From NCBI GenBank assembly GCA_025800435.1, contig JAOXRV010000594.1:1-6074 (forward strand): 6,074 nucleotides of DNA, in the 5' to 3' direction. Position 1 is the stretch's first letter; every line of letters starts with the position of its first letter. Under the pieces are notes generated by a model that made no database searches, was not told where the DNA came from, and saw only the letters and a list, made by a program, of their open reading frames with translations. The stretch comes from Cellvibrionaceae bacterium. GTDB lineage: Bacteria; Pseudomonadota; Gammaproteobacteria; Pseudomonadales; Cellvibrionaceae. The position numbers were made by a program, and so were the translations under genes. Shown here one piece after another: positions 1 through 5,300 of the stretch.

Positions 1-63
1 GGGGTGTGCTGGGCGGTGTTGCTGGTCTTGCTCATTGGGGCTCTATTTCAACTCAGTCGTTAG
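1..63 (+). CDS. C-terminal end of an unidentified membrane protein (partial)
   Basis: Frame 1 is open from the left edge to a TAG at 61-63. It encodes a 20-residue tail, GVCWAVLLVLLIGALFQLSR, which reads as one hydrophobic transmembrane helix ending in a short polar/basic tail. That is typical of the last helix of an inner-membrane protein. The gene would converge on the cydAB operon, whose last gene ends at 251. The fragment is too short to assign a family. The call rests only on the open frame at the edge and its strongly hydrophobic composition, so a chance open frame remains possible. Confidence 0.5.
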   Translation, partial: GVCWAVLLVLLIGALFQLSR

Positions 64-96
64 CGTCAGTGAGCCGCTGTTGGCGCTGAGTTGGAA
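46..96 (+). terminator. Long imperfect hairpin at the 3' end of the plus-strand partial gene (possible terminator without U-tract)
   Basis: Bases 46-56 pair with 86-96 (11 pairs, one G-U). After a bulged T at 57, bases 58-65 pair with 78-85 (four Watson-Crick and four G-U pairs), leaving a loop at 66-77. The stem overlaps the stop codon at 61-63. All wobble pairs are G-U only when read as plus-strand RNA; on the minus strand they would be A-C mismatches. This fits an RNA structure of the plus-strand transcript. No T-run follows, so it is not a canonical intrinsic terminator. It could be a 3'-end stabilising structure or a Rho-associated hairpin. Confidence 0.35.
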
Positions 97-107
97 CTTG
101 CCCAGCG

Positions 108-122
108 CCGCTGCGGCAGCGG
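108..122. repeat. Short GC hairpin CCGCTG-CGG-CAGCGG
   Basis: Bases 108-113 pair perfectly with 117-122 around a 3-nt loop. The hairpin lies in the convergent intergenic space between the plus-strand partial gene and cydB. It is stable on either strand, but no T-rich run follows on either side, so a terminator role is only possible. Confidence 0.3.
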
Positions 123-171
123 GCCAGCATAGCAAATGCGTCGCTAAACCACTATCACCGATACGGCCATT

Positions 172-189
172 GGCCGGGCACACCCGGCC
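172..189 (-). terminator. Perfect 7-bp GC stem-loop downstream of cydB (possible terminator)
   Basis: GGCCGGG (172-178) and CCCGGCC (183-189) form a perfect 7-bp stem with a CACA loop. It sits 61 bases past the cydB stop on the minus strand and is the best candidate for the 3' end of the cioAB transcript. On the minus strand it is followed by AATGGCC rather than a T-run, so it does not meet the classical intrinsic terminator pattern. It may serve both converging transcripts. Confidence 0.3.
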
Positions 190-250
190 TAGGGTCCCGC
201 TGAGCATCATCGAGTTATTCAGAGGTGCCCTGGCTGCCAGCGCCACTTAC

Positions 251-1267
251 TCAGTAATATTTCAATTCGGTAGCCTTGCCCCAAAACACCCGATAAGAGA
301 AAGCGGTATAGGCCAGAATAACCGGCACCACAATGGCTGCGCCCCAAAAGGTGAAGCTGAGCGATTCGGCTGCGGCGACGGCCTCGTGCAGGCTTAAGCG
401 GCCGGGAATGACATCGGGGTAAAAACTGATAACGATGCCGCCAAAGCAGTTAATAAACAGCAGTACCGCAATCGCAAAGGGCAGCCAGCACGCAAAATCA
501 TCGCGGCTCGGTATCCGTTTCAGCACCCGGTCGGCCACTAGGAACAGGGCCGCACTGGCGGCGGGAATCACCCACAGTAATATATTGTTGGGAAAGCTAA
601 ACCAGCGCTGGTAGACCTCGGGGTTGAGCCAGGGGTTGAACACACATACGCCGATTACCCCGGCGGCCATAAACAGGCTGGCCCGGCGGGCCAAGCGCGC
701 ACTGTAAATTTGCAGTTCAGCCTCGGTTTTCATCACCAGCCAGCAGGCGCCAATATAGGTGTAGGCGGCGGCCACGCCGAGGGCGCTAAGCAGTGAGAAG
801 GCCTGGCTCGGCCAGTCGCTGGCAAAGCCGCACACATATTGGCCCAGCATATAGCCCTGGCTGAGGGCCACCGTCAGTGAGCCGATGCGAAAGATATGAT
901 CCCAGCGGGGCTTATTGTCGAGCGCCACTTTGGCGCGAAAATCAAAGGCCACCCCACGCAAGATCAGCCCCCCCAACATCAGTGTGGCCGGCAGGTACAT
1001 TTCCTGCAGCAGGGTATTGTAGGCCTCGGGGAAGGCGATCAACATCAGCCCAATGGCCATCACCAGCCAGGTTTCATTGGCGTCCCAAAAGGGGCCGATG
1101 GAGGCAATTTGAATATCGCGCATGGCTTCTTGGTGGCGGTGCAGGGCAATGCCAACTCCCAGGTCATAGCCGTCCAGCACGGCGTAAATCAGCACCGACA
1201 AAGCCATTAAACCGATAAAAATGGGCCCCAGATAGGCGGGGTCAAAGGGTAAGCTGCTAGGGTCCAT
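251..1267 (-). CDS. cydB: Cytochrome bd-type (cyanide-insensitive, CIO-like) quinol oxidase subunit II
   Basis: This is the integral-membrane subunit II (338 aa) that partners CydA/CioA in the bd-type quinol:oxygen oxidoreductase of the inner membrane; the partner carries the haems. Visible family marks are LDGYDLGVG at residues 31-39, PFWDANETWLV at 59-69, and the CioB-like FGGIVISFYPDVIP stretch near the C-terminal quarter, with hydrophobic segments throughout. Length is normal for CydB/CioB. The ATG at 1265-1267 is chosen because AAGGAG lies 6 bases upstream. An earlier in-frame start at 1306 would lie inside cydA, has no such site, and adds a non-family N-terminus. Only one base separates the start codon from the cydA stop (1269-1271), suggesting translational coupling. 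No CydX-like small hydrophobic ORF follows it. The cioB name is equally suitable. Confidence 0.95.
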   Translation of the reverse strand: MDPSSLPFDPAYLGPIFIGLMALSVLIYAVLDGYDLGVGIALHRHQEAMRDIQIASIGPFWDANETWLVMAIGLMLIAFPEAYNTLLQEMYLPATLMLGGLILRGVAFDFRAKVALDNKPRWDHIFRIGSLTVALSQGYMLGQYVCGFASDWPSQAFSLLSALGVAAAYTYIGACWLVMKTEAELQIYSARLARRASLFMAAGVIGVCVFNPWLNPEVYQRWFSFPNNILLWVIPAASAALFLVADRVLKRIPSRDDFACWLPFAIAVLLFINCFGGIVISFYPDVIPGRLSLHEAVAAAESLSFTFWGAAIVVPVILAYTAFSYRVFWGKATELKYY

Positions 1268-1268
1268 A

Positions 1269-2612
1269 CTAAGCTCCTTGGGCGACTGCGCTGCTGGGCA
1301 TTTCAAGCTGTGCGGATTTGCGCGCCATCAAAAACAGGGTGTGAATATAGGCCCACAGCAAACCACCGTACAAAAGGCTGTAGAGTCCGAGCGAAAGCCA
1401 CAGGTTTTGCTGGCCGATGGTGGTAGCCGTGGCCTCGGTGCGCAACAGGCCTTGGATCAAAAATGGCTGGCGCCCAATTTCGCTGACATACCAGCCGGCC
1501 AGGGTTGCCAGCCAGCCGGAAAAGGTCATCGCCACGCAGGCTTTAAGCAGCCAGGGGCCGAGCCTGCGGCGGCGCCACAAGCGCCAGCTCAAGATCCAGG
1601 CCAGGGCCAGCATCAGCAGGCCGCAGCCGACCATTACCCGAAAGCTCCAAAACACCGCCGCCACCGGCGGGTGTTCGCCGATAAAATCGTTTAGGCCTTT
1701 AATTTCGCCATTGCTGTCGTGGGTCAGAATCCAGCTGGCCATCTTGGGCAGACCAATACTGTAGTGGTTGCTGCGGCTGCTCTCGTCGGGCAGGGCAAAC
1801 AGCAGCAACTCGGCGCCGCGCTGGGTCTCCCATATGCCCTCCATTGCCGCTACCTTGGCGGGTTGGTGCTCCAGGGTGTTGAGGCCGTGCAAATCGCCCA
1901 CCACAATTTGCACCGGCAGCGCCACCGCCGCGATCACCGCGCCGATGCGCAAGCTGATGCGCGGTGCTGGTTTGGGGTCGCCTTTAAGCAAGCGGTAAGC
2001 GGAGATGCCGATCAGCAAAAAACTGGCGGTAATTAAAGAGGCCAGCAGCATATGCACAAAGCGATAGCCAAAAGAGGGGTTAAAAATAATTGCCCACCAG
2101 TCGAGCGGGTAAAACACACCATCGCGCAACTCGTGGCCCACCGGGGTTTGCATCCAAGAGTTGAGGGCCAGAATCCAAAACGCCGAGGCGGTGGTGCCGA
2201 GCGCGACAATAGTGGTGGCAATGGTGTGCAAGCGCGGTGATACACGCTCGATACCAAACAGCATAACACCGAGAAAAGTCGCCTCTAAAAAAAATGCGGT
2301 CAGCACTTCGTAGCCCAGTAAGGGGCCGGCGATATTGCCGGCCTTGCTCATAAAACCAGGCCAGTTGGTACCAAACTGAAACGACATGGTAATGCCGCTG
2401 ACCACCCCGAGGGCAAAGCTAAGGGCAAACACTTTGACCCAAAAACGATAGCATCGCATCCACACTGGGTCGGTGGTTTGGTGCCAGCGAATCTTAAAAA
2501 ATAGCAATAGCCAACACAGGGCGATGGTGATGGTGGGAAACAAAATATGAAAACTGATATTGAGGGCGAATTGCACTCGCGACAAAATTGCCGTGTCTAC
2601 TGCGATATCCAT
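1269..2612 (-). CDS. cydA: Cytochrome bd-type (CIO-like) quinol oxidase subunit I
   Basis: Catalytic haem-bearing subunit (447 aa) of a bd-type quinol oxidase, which oxidises ubiquinol at the periplasmic side and reduces O2 to water without proton pumping. By alignment with E. coli CydA, the haem ligands appear as His22 (H19), His187 (H186), Met327 in FRVMVG (M393) and Glu378 in GWYVSEIGRQP (E445). The acidic pair Glu102/Glu110 sits in YEVLTAFFLEAT. The quinol-binding loop has GDLHG (239-243) and QPAKVAAMEGIWET with Lys253 and Glu258. The segment between this motif and the FRVMVG motif is short, as in CioA cyanide-insensitive oxidases, and the overall length matches that class rather than the longer E. 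coli form. ATG 2610-2612 is preceded by GAGGTG. It lies 28 bases after the regulator gene and just before cydB, so the three form one operon. Haem d versus haem b content cannot be decided from sequence. Confidence 0.96.
   Translation of the reverse strand: MDIAVDTAILSRVQFALNISFHILFPTITIALCWLLLFFKIRWHQTTDPVWMRCYRFWVKVFALSFALGVVSGITMSFQFGTNWPGFMSKAGNIAGPLLGYEVLTAFFLEATFLGVMLFGIERVSPRLHTIATTIVALGTTASAFWILALNSWMQTPVGHELRDGVFYPLDWWAIIFNPSFGYRFVHMLLASLITASFLLIGISAYRLLKGDPKPAPRISLRIGAVIAAVALPVQIVVGDLHGLNTLEHQPAKVAAMEGIWETQRGAELLLFALPDESSRSNHYSIGLPKMASWILTHDSNGEIKGLNDFIGEHPPVAAVFWSFRVMVGCGLLMLALAWILSWRLWRRRRLGPWLLKACVAMTFSGWLATLAGWYVSEIGRQPFLIQGLLRTEATATTIGQQNLWLSLGLYSLLYGGLLWAYIHTLFLMARKSAQLEMPSSAVAQGA
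1274..1279 (-). promoter_or_regulatory. Ribosome binding site of cydB
   Basis: Minus-strand AAGGAG, located within the last codons of cydA and 6 bases before the cydB ATG at 1265-1267. It fixes the cydB start there rather than at the earlier in-frame candidate at 1306. Confidence 0.8.
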
Positions 2613-2640
2613 AGTTCACCTCGTGGATACAGACTTCAGG

Positions 2641-3192
2641 TTAATCGGGGCTGCGCAAGCTTAGTTTGTCGGTAAATTCCAGCACCTTGCCGACGCCGCT
2701 GCCCAGCTTCATCAGGGTTTTGAGCTTTTCCGGTTGCATCGCCATCAGCTCGTCGGCCCAGCTGCCGCACAGTTCCAGCAAGTCGTGAATTTCGCGCATT
2801 TTGTGTTGTGCAAATACTTCTTGTTGGTTGGCGGGGGTTTCCAATAAGGTGTCGCGCAACAGGCTTAGGGTGGGGTCTACTTCTCGCCGGCGGCGCTCTT
2901 CCAGTACTCGAATCGCCATATCCCAGACACTGCCGGCGGCGGTAAAATACTCTTTGCGGTCACCGGGGATGCGTTTTTCTTGCAGCAGCCGCCAAGCCTG
3001 CAGCTCTTTGAGCCCCATGCTGACATTGCCGCGCGATATACTCAGTGCCTCACTCAGGTCGTTGGCGCACAGTGGCTGCTCGCTGACCATAATCAAGGCA
3101 TACATCTGGCCCACGGTGCGGTTAAACCCCCAGCGGCTGCCCATCTCCCCAAAGTGGTAAACAAAGGCTTCAATCTGTGGTGTCAGGGTCAT
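2641..3192 (-). CDS. GbsR/MarR-family (COG1510-type) transcriptional regulator
   Basis: A 183-residue DNA-binding protein of the GbsR branch of the MarR-like winged-helix regulators. The N-terminal FGEMGSRWGFNRTVGQMYALI region (14-34) is the family's signature. A helix-turn-helix follows at about 41-71, with the recognition helix in SRGNVSMGLKEL (53-64), and the basic wing runs from about 73 to 83 (KRIPGDRKEYF). The rest is a charged helical region (about 90-175), probably used for dimerisation. No metal-binding or cofactor motif is evident; Cys42 and Cys142 are present but no redox role can be claimed. It is the first gene of the operon with cydA 28 bases downstream, and a large palindrome lies 36 bases upstream. 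It therefore most likely controls its own operon, probably as a repressor (inference). The start has only a weak GAGA ribosome site 7 bases upstream. Confidence 0.88.
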   Translation of the reverse strand: MTLTPQIEAFVYHFGEMGSRWGFNRTVGQMYALIMVSEQPLCANDLSEALSISRGNVSMGLKELQAWRLLQEKRIPGDRKEYFTAAGSVWDMAIRVLEERRRREVDPTLSLLRDTLLETPANQQEVFAQHKMREIHDLLELCGSWADELMAMQPEKLKTLMKLGSGVGKVLEFTDKLSLRSPD

Positions 3193-3228
3193 GGCTTATC
3201 TCATTAGCGGTTTTGAAGGTGGTTAGAG

Positions 3229-3262
3229 TTTTAAAGTTTCAGTATTTTCTGAAACTTTAAAA
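3229..3262 (-). promoter_or_regulatory. Perfect 14-bp inverted repeat: probable operator for the GbsR-like regulator
   Basis: TTTTAAAGTTTCAG (3229-3242) and its exact reverse complement CTGAAACTTTAAAA (3249-3262) flank a 6-base spacer, TATTTT. The site begins one base past the predicted -10 hexamer and covers the predicted start of transcription of the regulator-cydAB operon. That position suits repression by blocking polymerase. A dyad symmetric site next to a dimeric winged-helix regulator gene is the usual arrangement for autoregulation in MarR-like families; that this protein binds it is inference. It is AT-rich and not followed by a T-run, so a terminator is unlikely, though the transcript could form the same stem in its 5' leader. 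Confidence 0.7.
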
Positions 3263-3263
3263 T

Positions 3264-3292
3264 ATTCTAGGTCAGCAATTGCGCCAAATCAA
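3264..3292 (-). promoter_or_regulatory. Predicted sigma70-type promoter of the regulator-cydAB operon
   Basis: On the minus strand, TTGATT (3287-3292) and TAGAAT (3264-3269) are separated by exactly 17 bases (3270-3286). They match the -35 and -10 consensus at four and five of six positions. Transcription would begin near 3257, inside the palindrome, leaving a leader of roughly 65 bases before the regulator start at 3192. The hexamers were found by eye, so an alternative promoter in this AT-rich region cannot be excluded. Confidence 0.55.
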
Positions 3293-3332
3293 GCCCTGAC
3301 TTGTAAAGTTTTAATTTATTAGATCAGGGCTT
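3291..3332 (-). terminator. Inverted repeat after hemolysin III gene, possible weak terminator
   Basis: AAGCCCTGA (3291-3299) and TCAGGGCTT (3324-3332) are perfect 9-base complements separated by 24 AT-rich bases. The repeat starts 2 bases past the hemolysin III stop (3335-3337) in the direction of transcription. After the second arm the minus strand reads GATTTGG, a poor T-run, and the loop is long, so termination strength is doubtful. The distal arm overlaps the predicted -35 of the cydAB operon. A regulatory role instead of termination is possible. Confidence 0.35.
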
Positions 3333-3334
3333 AG

Positions 3335-3961
3335 TTAAAGAAGATGGTAGATGGCAATGTAGTGGCAGCCACTGCCGGCCAGCACAAACAAATGCCAGAT
3401 GGCGTGAGCGTAGGGTAGTTTGAGTGCCTTGTCGGCAATATAAAAAACAATACCGGCAGTGTAGGCAATGCCGCCGTTGACCAGCAGCGCGAGGCTTGCC
3501 GGGGGCAGGGTTGCGTTTAGGGCATCCCACTTGACTAAGCTTAGCCAGCCCATGCCAATATACAGCAGCAGCTGACAGACCTTGACCGCAATTCCGCTTA
3601 GGTAAATTTCGCTGGCGCTGCCCAGCGCCGCCAATAACCAGACCAGTGCCAGCAGTGGCGCGCCCTCGGCGGGGCTCAGGCCGACCAGCATAAACGGGGT
3701 GTAGCTGGCGGCAATTAAGCAGTAGATGGCGATATGATCGAGGCGTTTAAAGAGTTGTTTGGCGCGCGCTTGTTCAATGCTGTGATAGAGCGCAGAGGCC
3801 AGGTACAGAAACACACAGGCCAGGCCAAATACCGCGACACTGGGCACCGCCCAATCGCGGCCGCTGGCCAGCCCCTTGGCCAATAGCGGGGCCAGCCCAG
3901 CGCAGGCCAGTATGGCACCCGCTATATGGGTATAGCTGTTGAGCCGCTCGCCTGGGTGCAT
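3335..3961 (-). CDS. Hemolysin III / PAQR-family membrane protein (YqfA/TrhA-like)
   Basis: Inner-membrane protein of the hemolysin III branch of the PAQR (adiponectin receptor-like) superfamily, 208 aa, with about seven hydrophobic segments. The superfamily's zinc-site residues are visible: Ser57 and His60 in SALYHS, Asp75 in RLDHIAIY, and the HxxxH pair His186/His190 in HAIWH, with His200 near the end. The N-terminal GERLNSYTH motif (4-12) is also typical. Despite the name, haemolytic activity is not established for most members; the E. coli relative is linked to membrane energetics and lipid homeostasis. The ATG at 3959-3961 is preferred because AGGA lies 6 bases upstream. A longer frame begins with TTG at 3992-3994, without a good ribosome site. 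It lies 39 bases after the CNNM gene stop, so the two are probably co-transcribed. Confidence 0.9.
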   Translation of the reverse strand: MHPGERLNSYTHIAGAILACAGLAPLLAKGLASGRDWAVPSVAVFGLACVFLYLASALYHSIEQARAKQLFKRLDHIAIYCLIAASYTPFMLVGLSPAEGAPLLALVWLLAALGSASEIYLSGIAVKVCQLLLYIGMGWLSLVKWDALNATLPPASLALLVNGGIAYTAGIVFYIADKALKLPYAHAIWHLFVLAGSGCHYIAIYHLL

Positions 3962-3967
3962 GGGCCA

Positions 3968-3971
3968 TCCT
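3968..3971 (-). promoter_or_regulatory. Ribosome binding site of the hemolysin III gene
   Basis: Minus-strand AGGA, 6 bases before the ATG at 3959-3961. It favours this start over the in-frame TTG at 3992-3994. An ATG at 3966-3968 is out of frame. Confidence 0.55.
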
Positions 3972-4000
3972 GTGTTGTCCGCGCGCGGCTGCAAGCTCGG

Positions 4001-5056
4001 CTATGGCTCGCCTGCTTGCTTATCGCCCGCTTGACGGCGTTTGCGTTTATGTAAATTACGCGCCAGCTTCTGCATATCTTTGATGCTGTCGCTCTCGTCG
4101 GTGATCTCTAGGCCCAACAGGGTTTCTAGCAGGTCTTCGAGGGTTAGAATACCCGCTAGGCCACCGTATTCATCAACCACTAGCATCATATGGGTCTGGC
4201 GTTTTTGAAACTCTTCCAGCGCCTGGGTCAGGGAAGTTGATGGCAGTACCGCGGGCAGTTCGCGGCTTAAACTACTCAAGCTTTGCTGGCCCTGGCCGCG
4301 GGCCTCGGCCAGCAGAATATCGCTGCGCAAGACAAAGCCGGTGATGTGTTCTTGATCCTCGCGGTACAGCGGAATGCGCGAGAAGCGCTGCTTGGCCAGG
4401 GTTGGAATGGTGTCGCCAATCAGCTGGTCTTCGGGCAGCGAGAACACCACTGTGCGCGGAGTCATGGCGCCCTTCACCGGCAGTGCGTGCAATTGCAGTA
4501 GGTTTTGCAGTATGTGTTTTTCGCGCTCTGCGAGGCTGCCTTCCTCGCTGCTTAAATCCGCCATGGCGGCAAACTCGGCGCGACTAAAACCGCGCAAATT
4601 GGGCCCGTGGGCGAGACCGCGGGTGAGCCGCTCGGCCATCCAAACAAAGGGGTATAGTGCCCAGATCAAAAAGCGCAGGCTATAGGCGGTGGTCGGCGCT
4701 AGCTGGCGCCAGTAGTGGGCGCCCAAGGTCTTCGGAATAATCTCTGAAAATACCAAGATGAATAGGGTCAGCACCGCCGAGATAATGCCCAGGTAGGCAT
4801 CCCCAAACACCTTGGTGGCCTGGGCGCCGGCACCGGCGGCGCCGACTGTATGGGCAATGGTGTTGAGGGTGAGGATAGCCGCCAGCGGGCTGTGGATGTC
4901 GTCGGTCAAGCGCCGCAGCAGTGGGCCACTGGCTTTGCCCTCGCGCTCTTGCAACGCGATATAAGGCGAGGTAACACTGAGAATTACCGCCTCGGCGATA
5001 GAGCAGAGAAAGGAGAAACCAAGCGCGACAAAAATATAAACAATAAGTAATAACAT
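4001..5056 (-). CDS. CNNM (DUF21) and CBS-pair domain membrane protein, HlyC/CorC-like without the C-terminal CorC domain
   Basis: A 351-residue inner-membrane protein. Residues 1-180 form the CNNM/DUF21 transmembrane domain, with hydrophobic segments near 1-20, 57-76, 88-108 and 122-142. Conserved motifs are SIAEAVILSVT (19-29), LTLNTIAHTVGA (63-74) and FSEIIPKTLGA (103-113). A cytoplasmic CBS pair follows: the first at about 198-256, opening with MTPR, and the second at about 263-320, with VVDEYGGLAGILTLEDLLE (293-311). The chain ends in a basic tail (about 331-342, KLARNLHKRKRR) where the longer CorC/HlyC/YfjD proteins carry a CorC_HlyC domain, so it belongs to the short subclass. Relatives are implicated in Mg2+ (and Co2+) efflux, with CBS domains sensing adenine nucleotides; the substrate here is inferred. 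The ATG start is backed by the N-terminal helix but has no strong ribosome site. The hemolysin III gene follows 39 bases downstream. Confidence 0.9.
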   Translation of the reverse strand: MLLLIVYIFVALGFSFLCSIAEAVILSVTSPYIALQEREGKASGPLLRRLTDDIHSPLAAILTLNTIAHTVGAAGAGAQATKVFGDAYLGIISAVLTLFILVFSEIIPKTLGAHYWRQLAPTTAYSLRFLIWALYPFVWMAERLTRGLAHGPNLRGFSRAEFAAMADLSSEEGSLAEREKHILQNLLQLHALPVKGAMTPRTVVFSLPEDQLIGDTIPTLAKQRFSRIPLYREDQEHITGFVLRSDILLAEARGQGQQSLSSLSRELPAVLPSTSLTQALEEFQKRQTHMMLVVDEYGGLAGILTLEDLLETLLGLEITDESDSIKDMQKLARNLHKRKRRQAGDKQAGEP

Positions 5057-5300
5057 GGCTTAATGGTAGCGGCTTTGGCAGCGCTTGCGAAGCCGTTTGG
5101 GCAAAAATACTGGCGCTTACACGGGACCTGTTGAATAACTGGCTTGGGGTTGGCGGCACAGTCGCTGGTAAAAGCCGATAGCCACGCGCAACTAGATAAA
5201 CTAGACTGGACTGCGATGTAGGTTGTTATAGGTGCACCTTTAAAAGGCACTGGGCCGGTTATGTCCAGTTTTCATACACCAGCAAAAATAAGAGAGAGCC
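5057..5300. other. Divergent intergenic region between the CNNM gene and the TonB-dependent receptor gene
   Basis: This 244-base gap must hold the promoters of both divergent genes, but no pair of hexamers is convincing on either strand. Small structures seen are: an inverted repeat CGGCTT/AAGCCG (5070-5075 and 5090-5095) in the leader of the CNNM gene; two AACTAGA copies (5190-5196 and 5199-5205) with a 9-base period; the 10-base palindrome AGGTGCACCT (5230-5239); and an overlapping imperfect palindrome at 5232-5250 (GTG-CA-CCTTT-A-AAAGG-CAC). The last two could be operators for the receptor gene. A weak plus-strand pair TAGACT (5202-5207) and TATAGG (5227-5232) has a 19-base spacer. No coding sequence is supported here. 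Confidence 0.4.

Noticed and set aside
43..246. 67-codon minus-strand frame directly after cydB, considered as a CydX/CioZ-like accessory subunit
   Set aside because: It starts with GTG without a clear ribosome site, has no transmembrane helix like CydX or DUF2474 proteins, overlaps the plus-strand partial gene and the hairpins, and resembles no family I know.
35..397. 120-codon plus-strand open frame
   Set aside because: It runs deep into the 3' end of cydB on the opposite strand, and its translation is low-complexity and unlike a real protein.
877..1218. Plus-strand open frames opposite cydB and cydA
   Set aside because: They are antisense shadows caused by codon bias of the strongly supported oxidase genes.
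1268..1306. Longer cydB start at 1306
   Set aside because: It would lie inside cydA and add a non-family N-terminus; the ATG at 1265-1267 has AAGGAG at ideal spacing.
3229..3262. Palindrome read as an intrinsic terminator
   Set aside because: The stem is AT-rich, no T-run follows on either strand, no gene ends beside it, and it lies at a promoter.
3962..3994. TTG start for the hemolysin III gene giving 219 residues
   Set aside because: It has no ribosome site, and the extra 11 residues match nothing in the family; the ATG at 3959-3961 has AGGA 6 bases before it.
4984..5250. 88-codon minus-strand open frame across the CNNM 5' region
   Set aside because: It overlaps the CNNM start in another frame, lacks a ribosome site, and shows no recognisable domain.
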